The notes under the pieces were generated by a model, which did not search any database, was not told the origin of the DNA, and saw nothing but the letters and a program-made list of their open reading frames with translations. A DNA stretch of 64,000 nt from Tetrahymena elliotti 4EA (lineage: Eukaryota > Ciliophora > Oligohymenophorea > Hymenostomatida > Tetrahymenidae). The translations under genes were made by a program, and so were the position numbers. Below are positions 12,391 through 26,247 of the stretch, one piece after another. The first letter of the stretch is position 1. Each line of letters begins with the position of its first letter. The DNA is taken from positions 219,944 through 283,943 of the forward strand of contig JH720372.1 of assembly GCA_000231825.2 (NCBI GenBank), read 5' to 3'.

Positions 12391-13006
12391 TGTTTGTATG
12401 TCATTCTTTCAATCTAAAAATATTTAACTCTACTAAAATCATCCATTTTGACTAATACTTCTATCCTTTATTTGAGATATGTAAAAGTATTAACACAATT
12501 TTTTTTTAATTTAGTTTAATTCTTATTTAAAAATATGTATTTTAATGCTTTTTACAATATTTTTTATTGAAATGGTTTTTTTTTTTTGCAAATTACTTGT
12601 AGATTTAAAAATTTTATTGAACTTTTAAATTTCAATATGTTTCTTATGAAGAAAACTAAAATAGGATTGATAATTATTATTTCTGAATTCAAAAAATAAA
12701 TAAATTAGGATCTATTTTAAATAACATTTTTCATATCTAATATATTTTACTTTCTTTATTTTCTTTTGAATTTAGATTAAAAATGATGAATTTGAGTAAA
12801 TCATTTTTTAAAAATCTCAATAATACAGGTGATGAAATTCACTTTTGTTTAAATTATAAATCAAAATAGATTTTTTTTGAAAGAATTAAATAGAATTTAG
12901 TTTGAAATATTTTTTGACAAACAAAAAACAGAAATAATTTTTAAGGATTTTGAATAATAAATTAAATATTAATTTTAAAAGTATTAATTCATCCCATATA
13001 TTATTC
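12391..13006. other. AT-rich intergenic region
   Basis: Between the 3' end of the CCDC47-like gene and the start of the 200-aa gene, both on the minus strand. It contains a short ATG frame at 12452-12454 with no continuation, then poly-T/A runs. Nothing else is seen. Confidence 0.45.
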
Positions 13007-14720
13007 TCACATAACTTTTTGGACTCTCTTAGAAAGGAGTTTCTTCTTTTCTTTTTGAGCTTGCTTTTCTTCGTACTTCTATAATTCTTCCTTTCCTAAT
13101 TTACTAATTCTGTCTCTCTCTTCTCTGAGCTTCTTTTCCTTTTCATTTCTTAATTCTTCCTATTACTTTTCTCTTTGGTCCTTAGTTCTAATTTGCTCAT
13201 AAATTTCTCTTTCTTTTTGGGCATCAGATCTTGACTAATTAATTCAAAAAAATAATCAGCTTACTTTATTTATTTTATTTTCTTACTTAAGAAGGTAACT
13301 TCATAGAGTGTAACTTATCTGCAATTCTAACCATAGCAGCTAAAAGTTATTCAATTTGAGCAAACTCCTTCTTGTTTGTGGGTAAGTTTAAAATTACTCT
13401 CATGTGAGAATTACTTTTAATAATTAAATAAGTATTGTATTTATAAATTAGCTAAAAAAATTACGCTCTTGAAAAAACTTATTAGTCAGTGATGTGGATA
13501 AGAGAGATATATTTTTCATTTTATTCAAAGAGCTTTAAGGTAGAGTCATCGAATAAAGTATTAGCAATATAGTTATCACCAGCAAGAAGGACTAAATGGT
13601 CTTCATTCAAAATATCAGAATCAATCTTTTAAACTAAACCCTTCAAGTCTAGGAAATTTTCCCTAGCTGTTTTAAGATCTTTCTTTCTTAAGATTGCAGC
13701 ACAAATAGGTTCTTTTTATTCATAAAGGGGCATCTATGTATAAATAATATGTTTTGGTAAACTATTTTCAATGAATGTTATTTTATTTTTACATCTATGG
13801 TGATTCTATCTTTTTCAGGCCAGATCAAATTGAAAAACCAGTTAGTGATGATATCTTATCTCTTTTTGAACTTTATTCAACAAAAGATAAATAAATTAGC
13901 TTGTTAAAATCTAAATTAGAATTATAAATTTAAACTCTATCTAATTTCATTTTAGATGACAAATTTTTATATTTTATGATTTTGCTATTCTTTTTTCAAT
14001 ATTAGAATGAATATCAAACATGTCAAAAAAGATTTGTTTTTCAATTTAAATTATTATTTTGCTATTCTTTACCTCAAAGTTTACAAGACAGAATTGAATT
14101 GTTTCACGACCAGAAGCGTAGAATTTGAAGGAAGAAGGTGTTTCTTAGTAGAAAAGAGATTTATCTCCAGTCTTTCCAACACCAACATGAGCAAAGTTGG
14201 ATTCAAAAACATTTTTACAAGCATCATACCAGTCATTAAGCATAACAATGTTTTATTTTTTACCAGTTTAATAGAAAATAATAAACAAAAGGATACCATA
14301 AACAGCTAAGCTTTCATAAAAATATTTTGAACTTAATCTATTCAAATTTTCCATGGTTAAACTTGCTAAAAATCTTTCAACAAAGGTGCTTTAATCTCCT
14401 TCTGCCTAATTGATAACAATATCATCCTATTATAAAAATTAAAATATAGCATCTGCTATTCTATCTTAATTAAATGGTAAACTAAACTAATCTTAAAAGC
14501 TGCTTTAAAGAACTGATTCAATTATTTTTATAATTTTCAAATATCAATCAATTTACATTCTATCCTAAATAATAGATAAAAAAATAATTTTAGCATTTAT
14601 AATTACTTTCTTAAAAAATATTTAAACATTAAATCATCAATGTAATTTACCTTAAGCATGATCGTCCTAAGCGAATGCTGAAACTAAGAGAATTGCTATT
14701 AAAAATAAACTCTTTTTCAT
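13007..14720 (-). CDS. CCDC47: CCDC47 homologue (ER membrane-protein biogenesis, PAT complex subunit)
   Basis: ATG 14720 opens a signal peptide (MKKSLFLIAILLVSAFAQ), followed by an acidic linker. A membrane helix (LAVYGILLFIIFYQ, encoded near 14260-14320) precedes the family block NDWYDACKNVFESNFAHVG. Further on, FFNLIWPEKDRITIDV matches the conserved cytosolic domain. The tail is a long Lys/Glu/Arg helix ending KRVQKVM at TGA 13007-13009, as in animal CCDC47. In animals CCDC47 partners Asterix in the PAT complex at the ER translocon, shielding polar transmembrane helices; that role here is inferred from homology. There are several introns, including ones around 14460-14650, 13830-14000 and 13235-13290. 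The 5' junctions are not fully resolved: a micro-exon or extra intron may sit between 14400 and 14650. Confidence 0.85.
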
Positions 14721-16139
14721 TTGATATGAATTTTGTTTAATTATACTAAAATTTTTAATTTAAAGATTAATTAAAAAATATGAATATTTTTTCTCAGTTT
14801 ATTTATTTATATTTTTGAGTTTTTAAGTTGATAAAGCAAATCATTTAACAAAAAATATTCAAATCTTAAAAATGAAATTTTATTATTAGTAAAATACATA
14901 AATAAACATAGATAGATACTTACTATTAATTAAGACATCATCTATTAAAGATATCTAGCCTATCAATGTTATTCATCATCTTTTTCCGACGTGTTTATTT
15001 ATATATTTTTATTCAAAGATCTTTCCAATTCTTCTATCTTTTTCTGTTCATTTTAAATAAAACCAATAATTTTTAAATATCTTTATGACAATATTAATTT
15101 TGTTGTATGTGGTTTTTTTAAATTTATTTTCCATTTTACTTTTCAAAATTATTTTAATTCAATTTTAAACTTAAAATTATGAGAATTTTTTGTTGATTAT
15201 GTAATTATTTTAATTAATTTAAAATTACTTTCATACCCTAATAATGTTTAAAGACTACATTTTGAAAGTAAAAATCATGGATGTTTTAAATAAATTATAT
15301 TTTTTTAACTTTAAATATTTTACACAAAAAAAATAAATAAAGTATAACACAAAATCTATTCTACTTAAATGTAATTATCCTTATTAAAAATTTCTTTTTT
15401 ATTGTACAGTTATTCTAGATTTATTTTTAATTTTTGCAAATCTTATTCTATTTTATATATTATTTTTTATCAAAACAATTTCTAATCGTTTTTATATTAC
15501 ATAAAAAATAATATTAATAGCTTTTTGATAAATTAAAGGTATATTTTTTCTAAATTTTAAATTAGCTTAATTAATTTTAATTTATTTACGATTGTTATTT
15601 TACCCATTTGTTAATCTCTTTCTAGTTCAAATTCTGATAAAAATATAATTAAAAGATATTTTACTTGAGATAATTAAGAATAGAAAACCATAAAAATTCA
15701 GATTCTAAAATCTAATTTTTGGATTACAATTCAAAGCAAATAATTCTTCACAAAAAAATATCAATAAAAAAATTAAGCAGATAGAATATTTTAAAACTAA
15801 AGAGTTATAGTCATTGATTTATTTTAGGATAATAGTTTATGTATTATTAAACTAGGTTGCATGTTTTTGAGATGAATTGATACAGCAATTAAATTTCTGT
15901 TTAGTTCAAAAAATTGATCAAAAATAATTAAAATTCAAGTTGTGAAGGAAAGTAGAAAATATATTTAAGAATTACAGAAATAAGATTTAGGATTATTTTT
16001 TTGTGAATTAAAAATAAGGAATTGTATTTGATAAAGATTTTGAGAATGAAGATTATGAGAAATAGGAAAAAGTGCAAAAAAATATTTAGTCACAAATAAA
16101 AAAAAGATTTTATTGGTTTTTTCTTTTAATTTCTTTTGT
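14721..16139. other. AT-rich intergenic region
   Basis: 1.4 kb upstream of the CCDC47-like gene and downstream of the membrane-protein gene at 16140. A plus-strand open frame from about 15942 crosses into that gene antisense and has no start. No RNA gene or repeat is evident. Confidence 0.5.
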
Positions 16140-18668
16140 TCAATTTTTATTTTTTTAATTATTCTGTCCTATTTAAGCAAATTCAATAATTGATTAGGAA
16201 GTATTCATTGATATTGATTAGCTATCATCGACTTTTATAATATTTTTACTACTCAATTTACGATGCTTTGAAGATAAATTATGAGAGAGCTTAGCAGATT
16301 AAGGAATTGGGTTAACTGTAGTAGTAGTAAATTTAGATGGAATCAGTTCATTTATATATAAATTTTATATGTTTGTTTATTGATTTGTTCTTTTACTGTT
16401 TGAATGAATATTTTCTTAGAGATTTATAGTGCAAGATTCTAACTCATTTTGATTATTTTTTTCTAAATTTATTGAATATTGCTCTTAACCACTATTTTAA
16501 TCGCTTGATATTACTTTCAGATACTATAGTTAGTCTTTGTTTTATGCTTAGGACTGTTATTAATCAGCTTTGATATTATTTAACTTTCCACAATTAATAT
16601 CAGAAAATTATGTATTTATTTGTGGTTTTAATTCTTCCTAAATTTATTTTGAAAGCTAATTAAAATACTCATTACTATCTACTTTTTCTTTTATTGAGCT
16701 ATCAAGCATTTCAATAAGTTTTTCATCAAGCTAAGATTTCTTTTTTTGACTATATTTAATTTCTTTATAAGCTTCCTCTACTGAAGATATTCTTTCTGAT
16801 TCTTTATAATCATCACAAAGAAGTCCTATAACATGTTGCATTTCTTCAGATTTTTCTACAAATTATTCTTCGTTTTAGCAATTTTAGAAATCGTCAGGAC
16901 ATAAATTAGGCTTAGGTAAGTATTCAAACAGTTTTCTCTGATTTTCATTTAATAAGAGTCTCTTGAGTTTTTCCAGTTCTATAAACTTTCTAATGATGTT
17001 AAAGAGATCAATATGTTTCAAAATACTTTCAGTTGAATATTAAATAATTTTTTATCTTTGGGTTTAAAAACACTTGAAAACACGAAAGTAGCTTAAACAA
17101 TAATCCCACATATTAATTTTTAAACTTTTATCTTATTTCTATGATGAATTTGTAAATTTATTTTAGTCCTCTTATTCTTGCTGTGAGGGATTTTAGTTTT
17201 AAGGTTGTATTTTCGTTTTCTAATTAGTCAATTAAAGTTAACAAGAATAAGAGAGAGGGGGATTTGTTTAATCTTCAATCACTTGAATACCATTTTGCTA
17301 TTAATTTACTTGGTTATGTAATCCTGATTAATTAAATTAATTAGTAGATGTTAGCTTTAAATTTGAGTTAAGTTGATTTAGAGGAGATATAGGAAACTTG
17401 ACTATTGTTTCTTCAATTTCTTTATTTTGAATATTTCCTTGAGTCATTGCCTCATCCTTGAAGCAACTTTTCATATTTCTTTTTACATAATTATCTCTCT
17501 TATTAGAGCTATTCCCATTTTTATTATCATGAACAGGACTTGTACTAGCTAAATTTTTAACTTGAAAAGGTCTCTTGTTTCTTTTGCCAAATGTAAATAA
17601 TTCGTTTATTACTTTTTAATTAAGGCTTAGTTAGGAAAAGGGGCGACAAATAGCATAACCTAGAAAGATCAAGAAATTAAAAAGACCACCAACTTAAGAA
17701 AAAGCTGTATTGAGCTTCATGTAGGTACGGTTAAAAACTTATTCTTTATTTTTTTCATAAAGGACACTCATATAAAATAGTAATTCAGTTGTTTGTGGTA
17801 AGACTATTTCTCTATTAGATGAGTATGAAAGATTCTATATTGTATTAACTTCTTTAAAAATTATACCAGTATCGCTTATAATTTTGTTATTCATTAATTA
17901 TAAATATACATCTTTTTACATTCCAACACCTGTGGACCAAAACAGATTTTAGCCATTTGAAAAGAATGGTTTATCTTTGTTTGTAATTTAGATTTCGAAA
18001 TTAGAGATATAGGTTCCCAAAGTGATTTGACTTAATTTTTTATCAATAACATCTGGTGGTTAGCAATTCTTACTTAAGGTAGTATTTTAGCATTTTTTGA
18101 AGAATAATTCAAATTAAGAAAATCTATCGTTTGAAAATTCACCTTCAATAATAGGAAACTATTGACCTAATTACATGCAATACATAAATTAATAAGGTAA
18201 ACTCAAAAAGTATTATTATGTTCCTTCTACTAGAAAATTTTCTTTTTTACAAGGCTCCATTTTAATTTCAGTATAAATTAAATCAAAGCTAGCATTTCCT
18301 TAAGAATCAGTCCCTCTTATTTACAAATTCTATCTAGCGTAAACAGTATAAATAGATTCATCTAAAAAGTGTACATAATTTTCATCTTACAAGCCTAAAG
18401 CTATAGTAAAAATATTTGGATTTAAAGTCACTGAAGGTTATTTTTCTATGTAATTTAACTATTAAATAACAGTAGGGCTGTTTTAAGCTGCAAGTTCATA
18501 TGCTATAAGAGTGGAATGATATATCATAAATCCTAATATTGTAATAGTGAATAAACCCCCACAAGAAGTCTTATGAAAGCGTTGCTTGTTGTAACGAATA
18601 GTAACACCAACTCCAAATTTATCTAAAGATTCTAGCCAAGATTATTTTTACATGATAGTATGCTTCAT
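16140..18668 (-). CDS. Ciliate two-helix transmembrane protein, 842 aa
   Basis: One intronless frame from ATG 18668 to TGA 16140-16142 (843 codons). After a short N-terminus (SWLESLDKFGVGVTIRYNKQ) comes a first membrane helix at about residues 35-57 (GGLFTITILGFMIYHSTLIA). About 265 residues of probably extracytoplasmic domain follow, then a second helix at about 322-345 (QVGGLFNFLIFLGYAICRPF). The C-terminal about 490 residues are polar, N/Q/K-rich and presumably cytoplasmic. The N-terminal SLDKFG...GG motif and the VGGL...PF motif before the tail recur, from memory, in a large ciliate family annotated only as putative transmembrane proteins. Function is unknown, and topology is inferred from hydrophobicity. 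Confidence 0.85.
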
Positions 18669-20319
18669 TTAAACTGATGCTCTATGATTATATTAAAAAA
18701 TTTCAAATATTTTTCTGTGTTTAAAATGTTTTTTTCGCCTGTTTTTTTATCTTAATAACAACTAATTACTGCTTATACTTTTTATTCACTTTGATTTCTT
18801 TTTAGTTACTTTTTATTAAAAAATTAATTATACGCAAATGACCAATGCTCTATAACATTAATTAATTTTAATTCAGCTTTATCAATTCTTAAATTTTTTC
18901 TTGAAAATAATTAATTACTAATACTTTTTTTCATTCACATTATTATTTTTAATTTTACAATTCTAATTGTTTAATTATTTCTTTTATGAATCACTTTCGA
19001 ACTTTTACAGAAGGAAGGTTAGCTTTTATAGAACAGTGTTTCTGATTTCGTTTTCTTTTTTCTCTCTATCAATTGTAAACTACAATTACTATGTCTTTTT
19101 ATAAATCCTTTTGTATCCTTTTTCTCAAAAATTACTATTTTTAAATTTGCATTATTAAAAAAAAATCATTTTACTTCTTAATGGTTTAAAGATTTTTTGA
19201 TACAAATCACTTTTGATTAATTTCAATAAAAGTAGTTGCAAAAACGAGTTAGGAATAAGAATAATATCTTGAAAAATCTTTTAATTAATTCCAGAAACAA
19301 ACAATTAAGGTGTAATATAAGATCCAATAGTATTTATTAGTATTTATGAATTTTTTATTATTTGAATTAAATGATAAATTATTATGATGCCTTTACTTCA
19401 TTACTGGTTGGATATTAAGTAAATTTTTTTATGGTAATTATGTTTATTATTTTTTTTTGTAATGAAATAATATTAAGATTTATTTGCTTAATCATTCTTT
19501 CTACAAAGAATATATGTATTTGTTTACAAAAATTTATTGCAAATATGTGCTGATCCTTTATGAATAAATCTAAAAAGTGATAAAAGCTAGATACATAAAT
19601 CTGTAATCCTTTTAAAATTAATATTTAAATTTTATAATTGCTTTATTTCTTATTAATTCGAAATAATATGAGTTTTATTAAAAATATTTAAGGTATTTGA
19701 AGATTTTTTAATAAGAATTTATTTTAAAAAACAATTCAATGACTTTTCAATTACAAAAATATTCTTAAAAGATTTTTTTTTTCAATGCACTCAATTTAAT
19801 CTAAAAGAGTCTATGAAAGGGTAATACAAAATAGGTAATAAGTAAAGTATAAAATTTTTACATGAATTTAAATAACATTTTTAAAAAAGAAGAGAGAACC
19901 AAAAAAATAAAAAGTGAAAATTTATGATTATTTTGAACAAGCGAAATTAATAGAAAATCATGAAAGATTAAAAACAAACTTGTGATAAAGAATTATTTAG
20001 GTTTTGAAGAAATTTTTTGATTTTAATGAATTGTTATGTGGTAATTATTAAGCTTTTAAAAAATGGTTACTAATTATGAATAATAAAAAGAAAAATACCA
20101 CTGAAATTACATTTTTAAATAATTTGAAAATATTTTGAAGAATCTATGTAATTTCAATAGCTGCTCATTTAAATTATTATAATCAATTTATGACAAAAAG
20201 ATTAATAATAATTAGATTAAAGATTAAACATAAACATATGAATGTAATGAAAGTAAAAATATAATAAAGTAAATTAAATTAATTAGTGATATAATTTATA
20301 AATTAAATAGCTAGATTTC
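18669..20319. other. AT-rich intergenic region
   Basis: 1.65 kb between two minus-strand genes. Only A/T-rich sequence with poly-A and poly-T runs is seen. No coding island, RNA gene or repeat family was recognised. Confidence 0.5.
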
Positions 20320-23300
20320 TCAGTTTTTAAATTGTTTGAAATAGTTTTCTATATATTTTTGGTAATTAGTTTCTGGTACATTTTGTTTTTCTGCTTAAGT
20401 ATACATTTCAGAAATAATACAATCTCTAGCTGGGTGGTTAGTAGGTAATTTTAGCTTAAGATTCAAAGCAATGTTATAAAATTACCTCTTTTACTAGCTT
20501 TGTACACTGGATTCATTAAATTTTATTAAACTAGTAGATTGTTAGTATTTTTTTAATAAATCTTTGCTTTCAATGCTCATTTAAGAGGTACTATACTAGC
20601 TTTAGGCATCTTCGTTATTATTATTGTTAGGAGCTTGTTTTCTCTTTGAGTAATTGGAGTTTGAGTCTATTTCTATCTTTTCATTATAGTTGATAATTTG
20701 ATTTTTTTATTCAAGATTTCTGTTTTCACTGTGGTTGAAAATCTTTGTCACTGGAGTTGAAAATATTTTACTCTTTTGAGTAGTTGAATAATTATTATTA
20801 GTATTTAAGTTCACTCTTGGAGAACTATTAGATGGTAAAATATTTGCACTATTAACTTTTTCATAATTAGTATTTACAGTATTTCTAGTATTTCTGTTGC
20901 TTTCTAATCTATCTGTTTTATTATTTTATGTGAAGTTAATTTCTGTTACATCATACTCACTAGGTAAATCTTCATTTTTATTCATCTTTTTATTTTCAAT
21001 ATTTTGATTACTGATAAAGGCAGTACCTCTAGAAGAGCTATAACTTGATTTGTTAAATTCTAATACATTCATTTAATTAATATGGTTGATACTAAAAAGA
21101 TTACTAGCGTTGTTGGTATTTTTATTTAATCCTTCTTTTCTTCTGTAAATATCAATTTTATCTTTTAGCAAAACTTCTGCTCTTTAAGAAAGAATTAAGA
21201 GTGAGAGACCTACTCTTGATTTTATGTTTTCTACTGTCTTATTTAGATGTTGTAATGTACGACACTCTTTAGAAAGGCCTTCTGAATTTAAATTGAGATT
21301 AAGGACACGCTAGATTAATTGCTTTATTTATTCTTATTCATTAGATTGCTATTACTCACTTATCTTCTCAAATATTACCTTTATTTTATCATTAACAAGA
21401 CTATTTTCTGTTGCGAATTATTACTCTGGATACATCCTTTATGAATGAGGGTTTGCTAACTCTTAGTTTGCTTCTTTTCTAGGCTAAGTAGAATCTCTAG
21501 GAATGCAAATGTGGTTTTCAATTTCTTTTTATTCATAGTAGTTATCACAATTTATACATAAAATTGGAATACCTAGAACTGATTAATCTTGAAATTAATT
21601 CTACATTTTCTATTCAACCATTTAAAGCATTTTTCTATCTTTATCAGTAATCTAAGGATAATTTAAATTGTTTGAAGTTTATTATGGTTTGTAAATACTA
21701 GGTGCACTTTACTTTTTATACTCTTAATTTCTTCCCATATCAAGTGCATTGAAAGATGATTAAGTAACAAAAGGGTTTGGTGAAGTAATTTAAACTCCTT
21801 GAGAACTATTTCTATTTTCTTCATTTTAATTACCAAATATCTTTGCTGTACTTTTGCTCTTAGAAAATTATGCTCTTTTTACATTTTCCTCTAATTATTC
21901 ATCACTTTTAATTGTCCTGATCATATCTTTGGCTTCATCGCTTTACTTGACTGAAGGTTAAAGTGTAGCGGTTCTGTAAGATTTATCATACTAACTGGGA
22001 ATCTCAGAAGGTCTGTAACTTGTCTCATCATTTTTATTATTAAATTTAAATGCTGAACTACCTTCAGTTTATTTATTATTAAAAATGTTGAAATTCTACA
22101 TTTCATTATTATGTTTTTGGTCTTTCGAGTCCAAGTTTTAAGATGATCTTTGCTCTTAATTTAAATTATTTATTGAAGAACTTATATAATAATTTTTAAT
22201 TGGTGATTCATCTTTAGCTGGCACTATGTATTTAGGCTTTGGTGGAAGATAATTAGTTTGATTAGTTTATCTGTAAGGGTTTAATATACTTTGCATAGTC
22301 TATCTACTAAAGTTTAAGTTAGGGTTTATACTAGACAACCTATCTTTATTTTAAACTGTGTCAGTATCATTAGCACTAAGATTGTTTTCGGTTTTAACTC
22401 TTAAATTAAATTAGTTATCACTTAAATTATTATCATTCTTTTAACCTTTAGTTAAACCTAACACATTTTTAAGCATTTAGCCATTCATTTTTAATGTTTT
22501 GTGACTTTATTGATTTTTAAAGTGGTCTTCAAATATTTTTCTTTTAGGCTTTTGTTGAGATCTAATCATTTAATCATTCATATTCAAATGATTAGAGACT
22601 TATTCTTTTTATGCAGAGTAAAAAGTTGAAAGGAAGGGTTATGATTAGGAAGGCTTAAGAGTTTTATTTTCTCCTTAATCTTAATTTTAAGTTTGTAAAT
22701 CAAGAACAAAATCTTTGAATTCCAATTCAAATTCTTTATCAATATTATTACTTTATTTCTTTTTTCCATTAGTAGGAGTGCTAATAGGTGAAATAGTGCT
22801 AGGAATCACAATTTCTTTATTGAATTGAGTATTAATTGTCAACTTATCATTGGGTTTAGTTTAAAATTAATAAGATTTAGCTTACCCACTTGACAATTAA
22901 CTCTAAGCAGAATTACTACGTTATTATTGAGTTGGTTAATATTAACTTTAATGATTGTATATCTATTCTACTTATTCTACTGAAGTTTACTTTGCTTCAA
23001 AAGGTTAATTTTATTATTAATGAAAGTTTAAACTAGCTTGATAAAAAGATGAAGGTATTGCTTATGATTAAATACTTTCTTGTGGTAACAAGACTTATTA
23101 CTGTTATTATGTTTAAGGTAGATTCTAATATTATGAAGCATAAGAAGGTTATTACACCTATTATGATTAGTATATTTAAGGATAAGTAAATTATTACTAA
23201 TTTTAAATCTAAATTTAGTTTGGTTCCAACAAAAATTTATCTTGATTCATTAGTTATTAAGTTTATAATTGTTAAAAGATTTAAGGAGGTTGATTTATAA

Positions 23301-26247
23301 ACTGATTTCCTTGTTAAAATTTAGGGTTTGATTAATTTTACAAATATGATTGTTATTAATAGAATGGTTATGGTAATTGTTATTATTGTATTAGCTACTA
23401 TTATTATGATAACAATTAGTCTTATTATGCAGGTTGAAATTATTATAATGGTTATACTTGTACTTGTTAAAGTGGAACTTATTGTTATTATTACAAACTA
23501 TAAGAAACATCTTTTTGTTAAACAGCTTGCATTTTTATTTCTTATTCCTTTTGAAATAGTAAGGATTTAGCATCTAAAATAACTGGTTTATCAACACTAT
23601 TTTTTCTTTAAGTAATTAAATCCTACTATTAATTTAAAAGTCTATTTTCACTTTAATAACTTTGTCTTCTTGTAACTTAATTACTATTAAGAGGAGCAGA
23701 TACTTATTGAGGAAAACTATCATTAATTGATTTCATGTGATTATTTGTACGAATAAACTAATCTTGAGTATTTAATTGTACAGTTTATGGAGCTAAATCA
23801 ATATTTTTATTGAAATTAAATTGTGTTTATGATGAAGCATCAATCTAAATATTTTTGCTGGCTTCTGTAGCATTGAAGGCAGAAACAGGAGGATACTATT
23901 AAATATTATTTTATTAACTAGTATAGATACTTAGAGGAATCTAACCATTTGAAACTTGTTGTAATGGTTACTTGTTATCAAAAGAAGTTCTTTTATTTTA
24001 AGGTAAAGAAATATTCTCATTTCCTAAAACCAAATTATTAGATAAATAAGGTTAAGCCTTTAGATCTGTTAAGTTAGAGATGATACTATTGTAATTAGAG
24101 TTATTGAAAGTATTAAGATCAGTTTTATAAGCTGAGTTATAATGAGGTTTATATTAAGGAATACTACTTCCTTCATCTTGTTAAGTGTTTTACTATGTTA
24201 TTTATTGTTATGTCTGTGTAATACTCTTACTGTTGTAATAGTTTGACTAGTTTTGAAATCCTTTAGAATCTTTAAATTACATATGTTGAAATCCATTACT
24301 GTCTTTCATGTTGTTGTTCTGTAAAGTGATACTTTCTTTCATAGCAGTACAATGCTAAAACATATTACTATCTTTCATTTTTTAGGCACTGCTTAGTGTA
24401 TTAAATCTTTCTGAAATTTAGCTATTTCCAAGATTAGTTTGAATTATTCCTAGAGGTTGACGTAGCTAAGGAGAATTGTTATTACTTCCTTCTTTCTTTG
24501 TAACAGAAAAATTTTCTAGTAATTCACGAGCTGTAGCAAGTTTATTTATTGAGTTGCTTCTATCTCTTAAGCTCTTAGCATCATTATTTTAATAGTTGCT
24601 TTGTGTCTACATTCCTCCATGGTTAGAAATCATACTACTAGAAACTGAATTGTTTTAGCTATTTTAAGAGGAATAAATATTTTATTAAGTTGAATTCTAA
24701 TTGTAAGTCTTAGGCAAATATTTCTATAATATTTATTCATATTATTGAGATTTAGAAGAAACATTATTCTAATAAAATTAATTATTAGTATAATCTTCTT
24801 TATTACTATTATTAGGCTAATTCTAATTCATTTAAATTAAATTGTATTTTGTTGCTGAACTTTGTTAATTTTGATAGTTTTTCATATTGTTTTGCTAGTA
24901 ATCATTTGACTGATTTATTTGTTGTTGAATTGAAGATTTTTTTGTTGCTTCTTCAGCATAATTACTATTTTGAATTATTTCTTAATTATATAAATTACTA
25001 GTTGATTATGCAATATATTTTTGGTTATATTAGTAATCACTCACTTAATTAGGGTTTATTTGTTAATTATTTAATCTATTTAAAGAAAGACTACTACCCC
25101 TTAATTCATTATTTTATTCAAATGTAAATTATCTAGATGAAGGGCTAAAGCGTTTTTTGTCTCCAACTTTATTTTAGTTCATTTCATTACTTCCTATTTA
25201 ATATTCTAAAGAGCTCAATCTCCTATGTTCTATTTTCTATCCTTAGGTATTTTGATCTTGTTAGGCATTAAATGCACCAATATTACTATGAGAGTAGTCA
25301 GAGATAGGATACAAACATTCACTCACATCATTAATTTTAATTGATTCATTTTAATTATTGAAAGGAGAGCGCTAAATATCTTATTCATTCTCTTCGGACT
25401 TACTACTCTTGCTATTTTAAAGTACACTCTGATATTTAAGCATAATCTCATCGTACTGCTAACTAATTGGCTTTTGCTAGTTATTTTGGTTATTTTAACT
25501 GACTAAATTACTCTCTTGCTACTTATTCTGAATATACTTGTCAGGTGTATAGGAAGGGCTGGTAAGAAGCTAAGCTAGATCATTAATATTTTAAAGCCCC
25601 TATTAATATTTCTCCTAAACTTATTAGCTAGCTTTAATACCTCCTACTCCAAGTAAAGCAGAAGTCTATTGTGTTAAATTATTACTAGTGTTCAAATTAT
25701 TTATGCTGCTTAACTATCCGTTACTCTAAAAAACAGAAGCATAATTTGGAATCTGTCTGTTGGTATTTAAAACTTTGCTAATGTTGGTAATCCCTTATTA
25801 TCCATTTTATTGATCATCTTTATTGAGAAAATTTATAAAACTTAAATCTATGGAATTTTCATCAAAAAAGTGTTTTGATGCTCCCCCATTTTAAACTGTT
25901 AAAAGATCTTCAATTGTATTTGGGAGTGTATTTTTCTGAGATTAAGTTTGCAAAATTGCCGAAATCTATTGCTAAGAAGGCAAATTTGTCAATGGCTATA
26001 ATAGTGACTGTTTGTTGTTATACTTATAAAGTGTTTGGTTATCTTAAAGTTGGTTTTTTAAGTATAAAGAAGATGGTAACTGAATGCTGTTTAAATTCTT
26101 GCTCATTAAAATTTTGCTAATCTATGAATTTTCAAAATTATATGAGCCTTAGTTGCTAGTACTCAACCTAATTATTGCACTTTGATGGTCCTAGTATTCC
26201 TATTCAGATTCTTAGATTGATTAGAGACCTCCATTATACTAATTCAT
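20320..26247 (-). CDS. Giant N/Q/S-rich protein, 1,975 aa, with one C2HC-like zinc motif
   Basis: A single frame from ATG 26247 (MNQYNGGLQSIQESEQEYQD) to TGA 20320-20322, 1,976 codons with no intron needed. Most of the protein is low-complexity, dominated by Asn, Gln and Ser. Around residues 880-1080 lie long Gln/Pro-rich tracts encoded largely by TAA, TAG and CAA. Near residue 1560 is a compact Cys/His motif, CINCDNYY...NHIC, of the CxxC-x11-HxC form. A charged helical segment follows (VNDKIKVIFEKISEQQ), consistent with a coiled coil at about residues 1620-1720. The C-terminus is ordered (QTNYQKYIENYF region). Prion-like N/Q-rich regions are common in ciliates and may drive condensation; that is inference. 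The family is not recognised and could include RNA-granule or cytoskeletal scaffolds. Confidence 0.85.

Noticed and set aside
14007..14309. Plus-strand frame of 100 codons
   Set aside because: Antisense to the CCDC47-like exon, which has clear family motifs.
15942..16271. Plus-strand open frame with a hydrophobic stretch, looking like a small membrane protein
   Set aside because: It has no in-frame ATG and its 3' half is exactly antisense to the well-supported 842-aa membrane protein, whose frame is intact; it is a shadow.
23328..23570. Plus-strand standard-code frame rich in Ile/Val/Met
   Set aside because: Antisense to the Gln/Asn-rich core of the 1,975-aa gene; TAA and TAG glutamine codons read as TTA and CTA on the other strand, which creates false hydrophobic frames.
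25875..26120. Plus-strand frame of about 80 codons
   Set aside because: Shadow of the N-terminal part of the same minus-strand giant gene.
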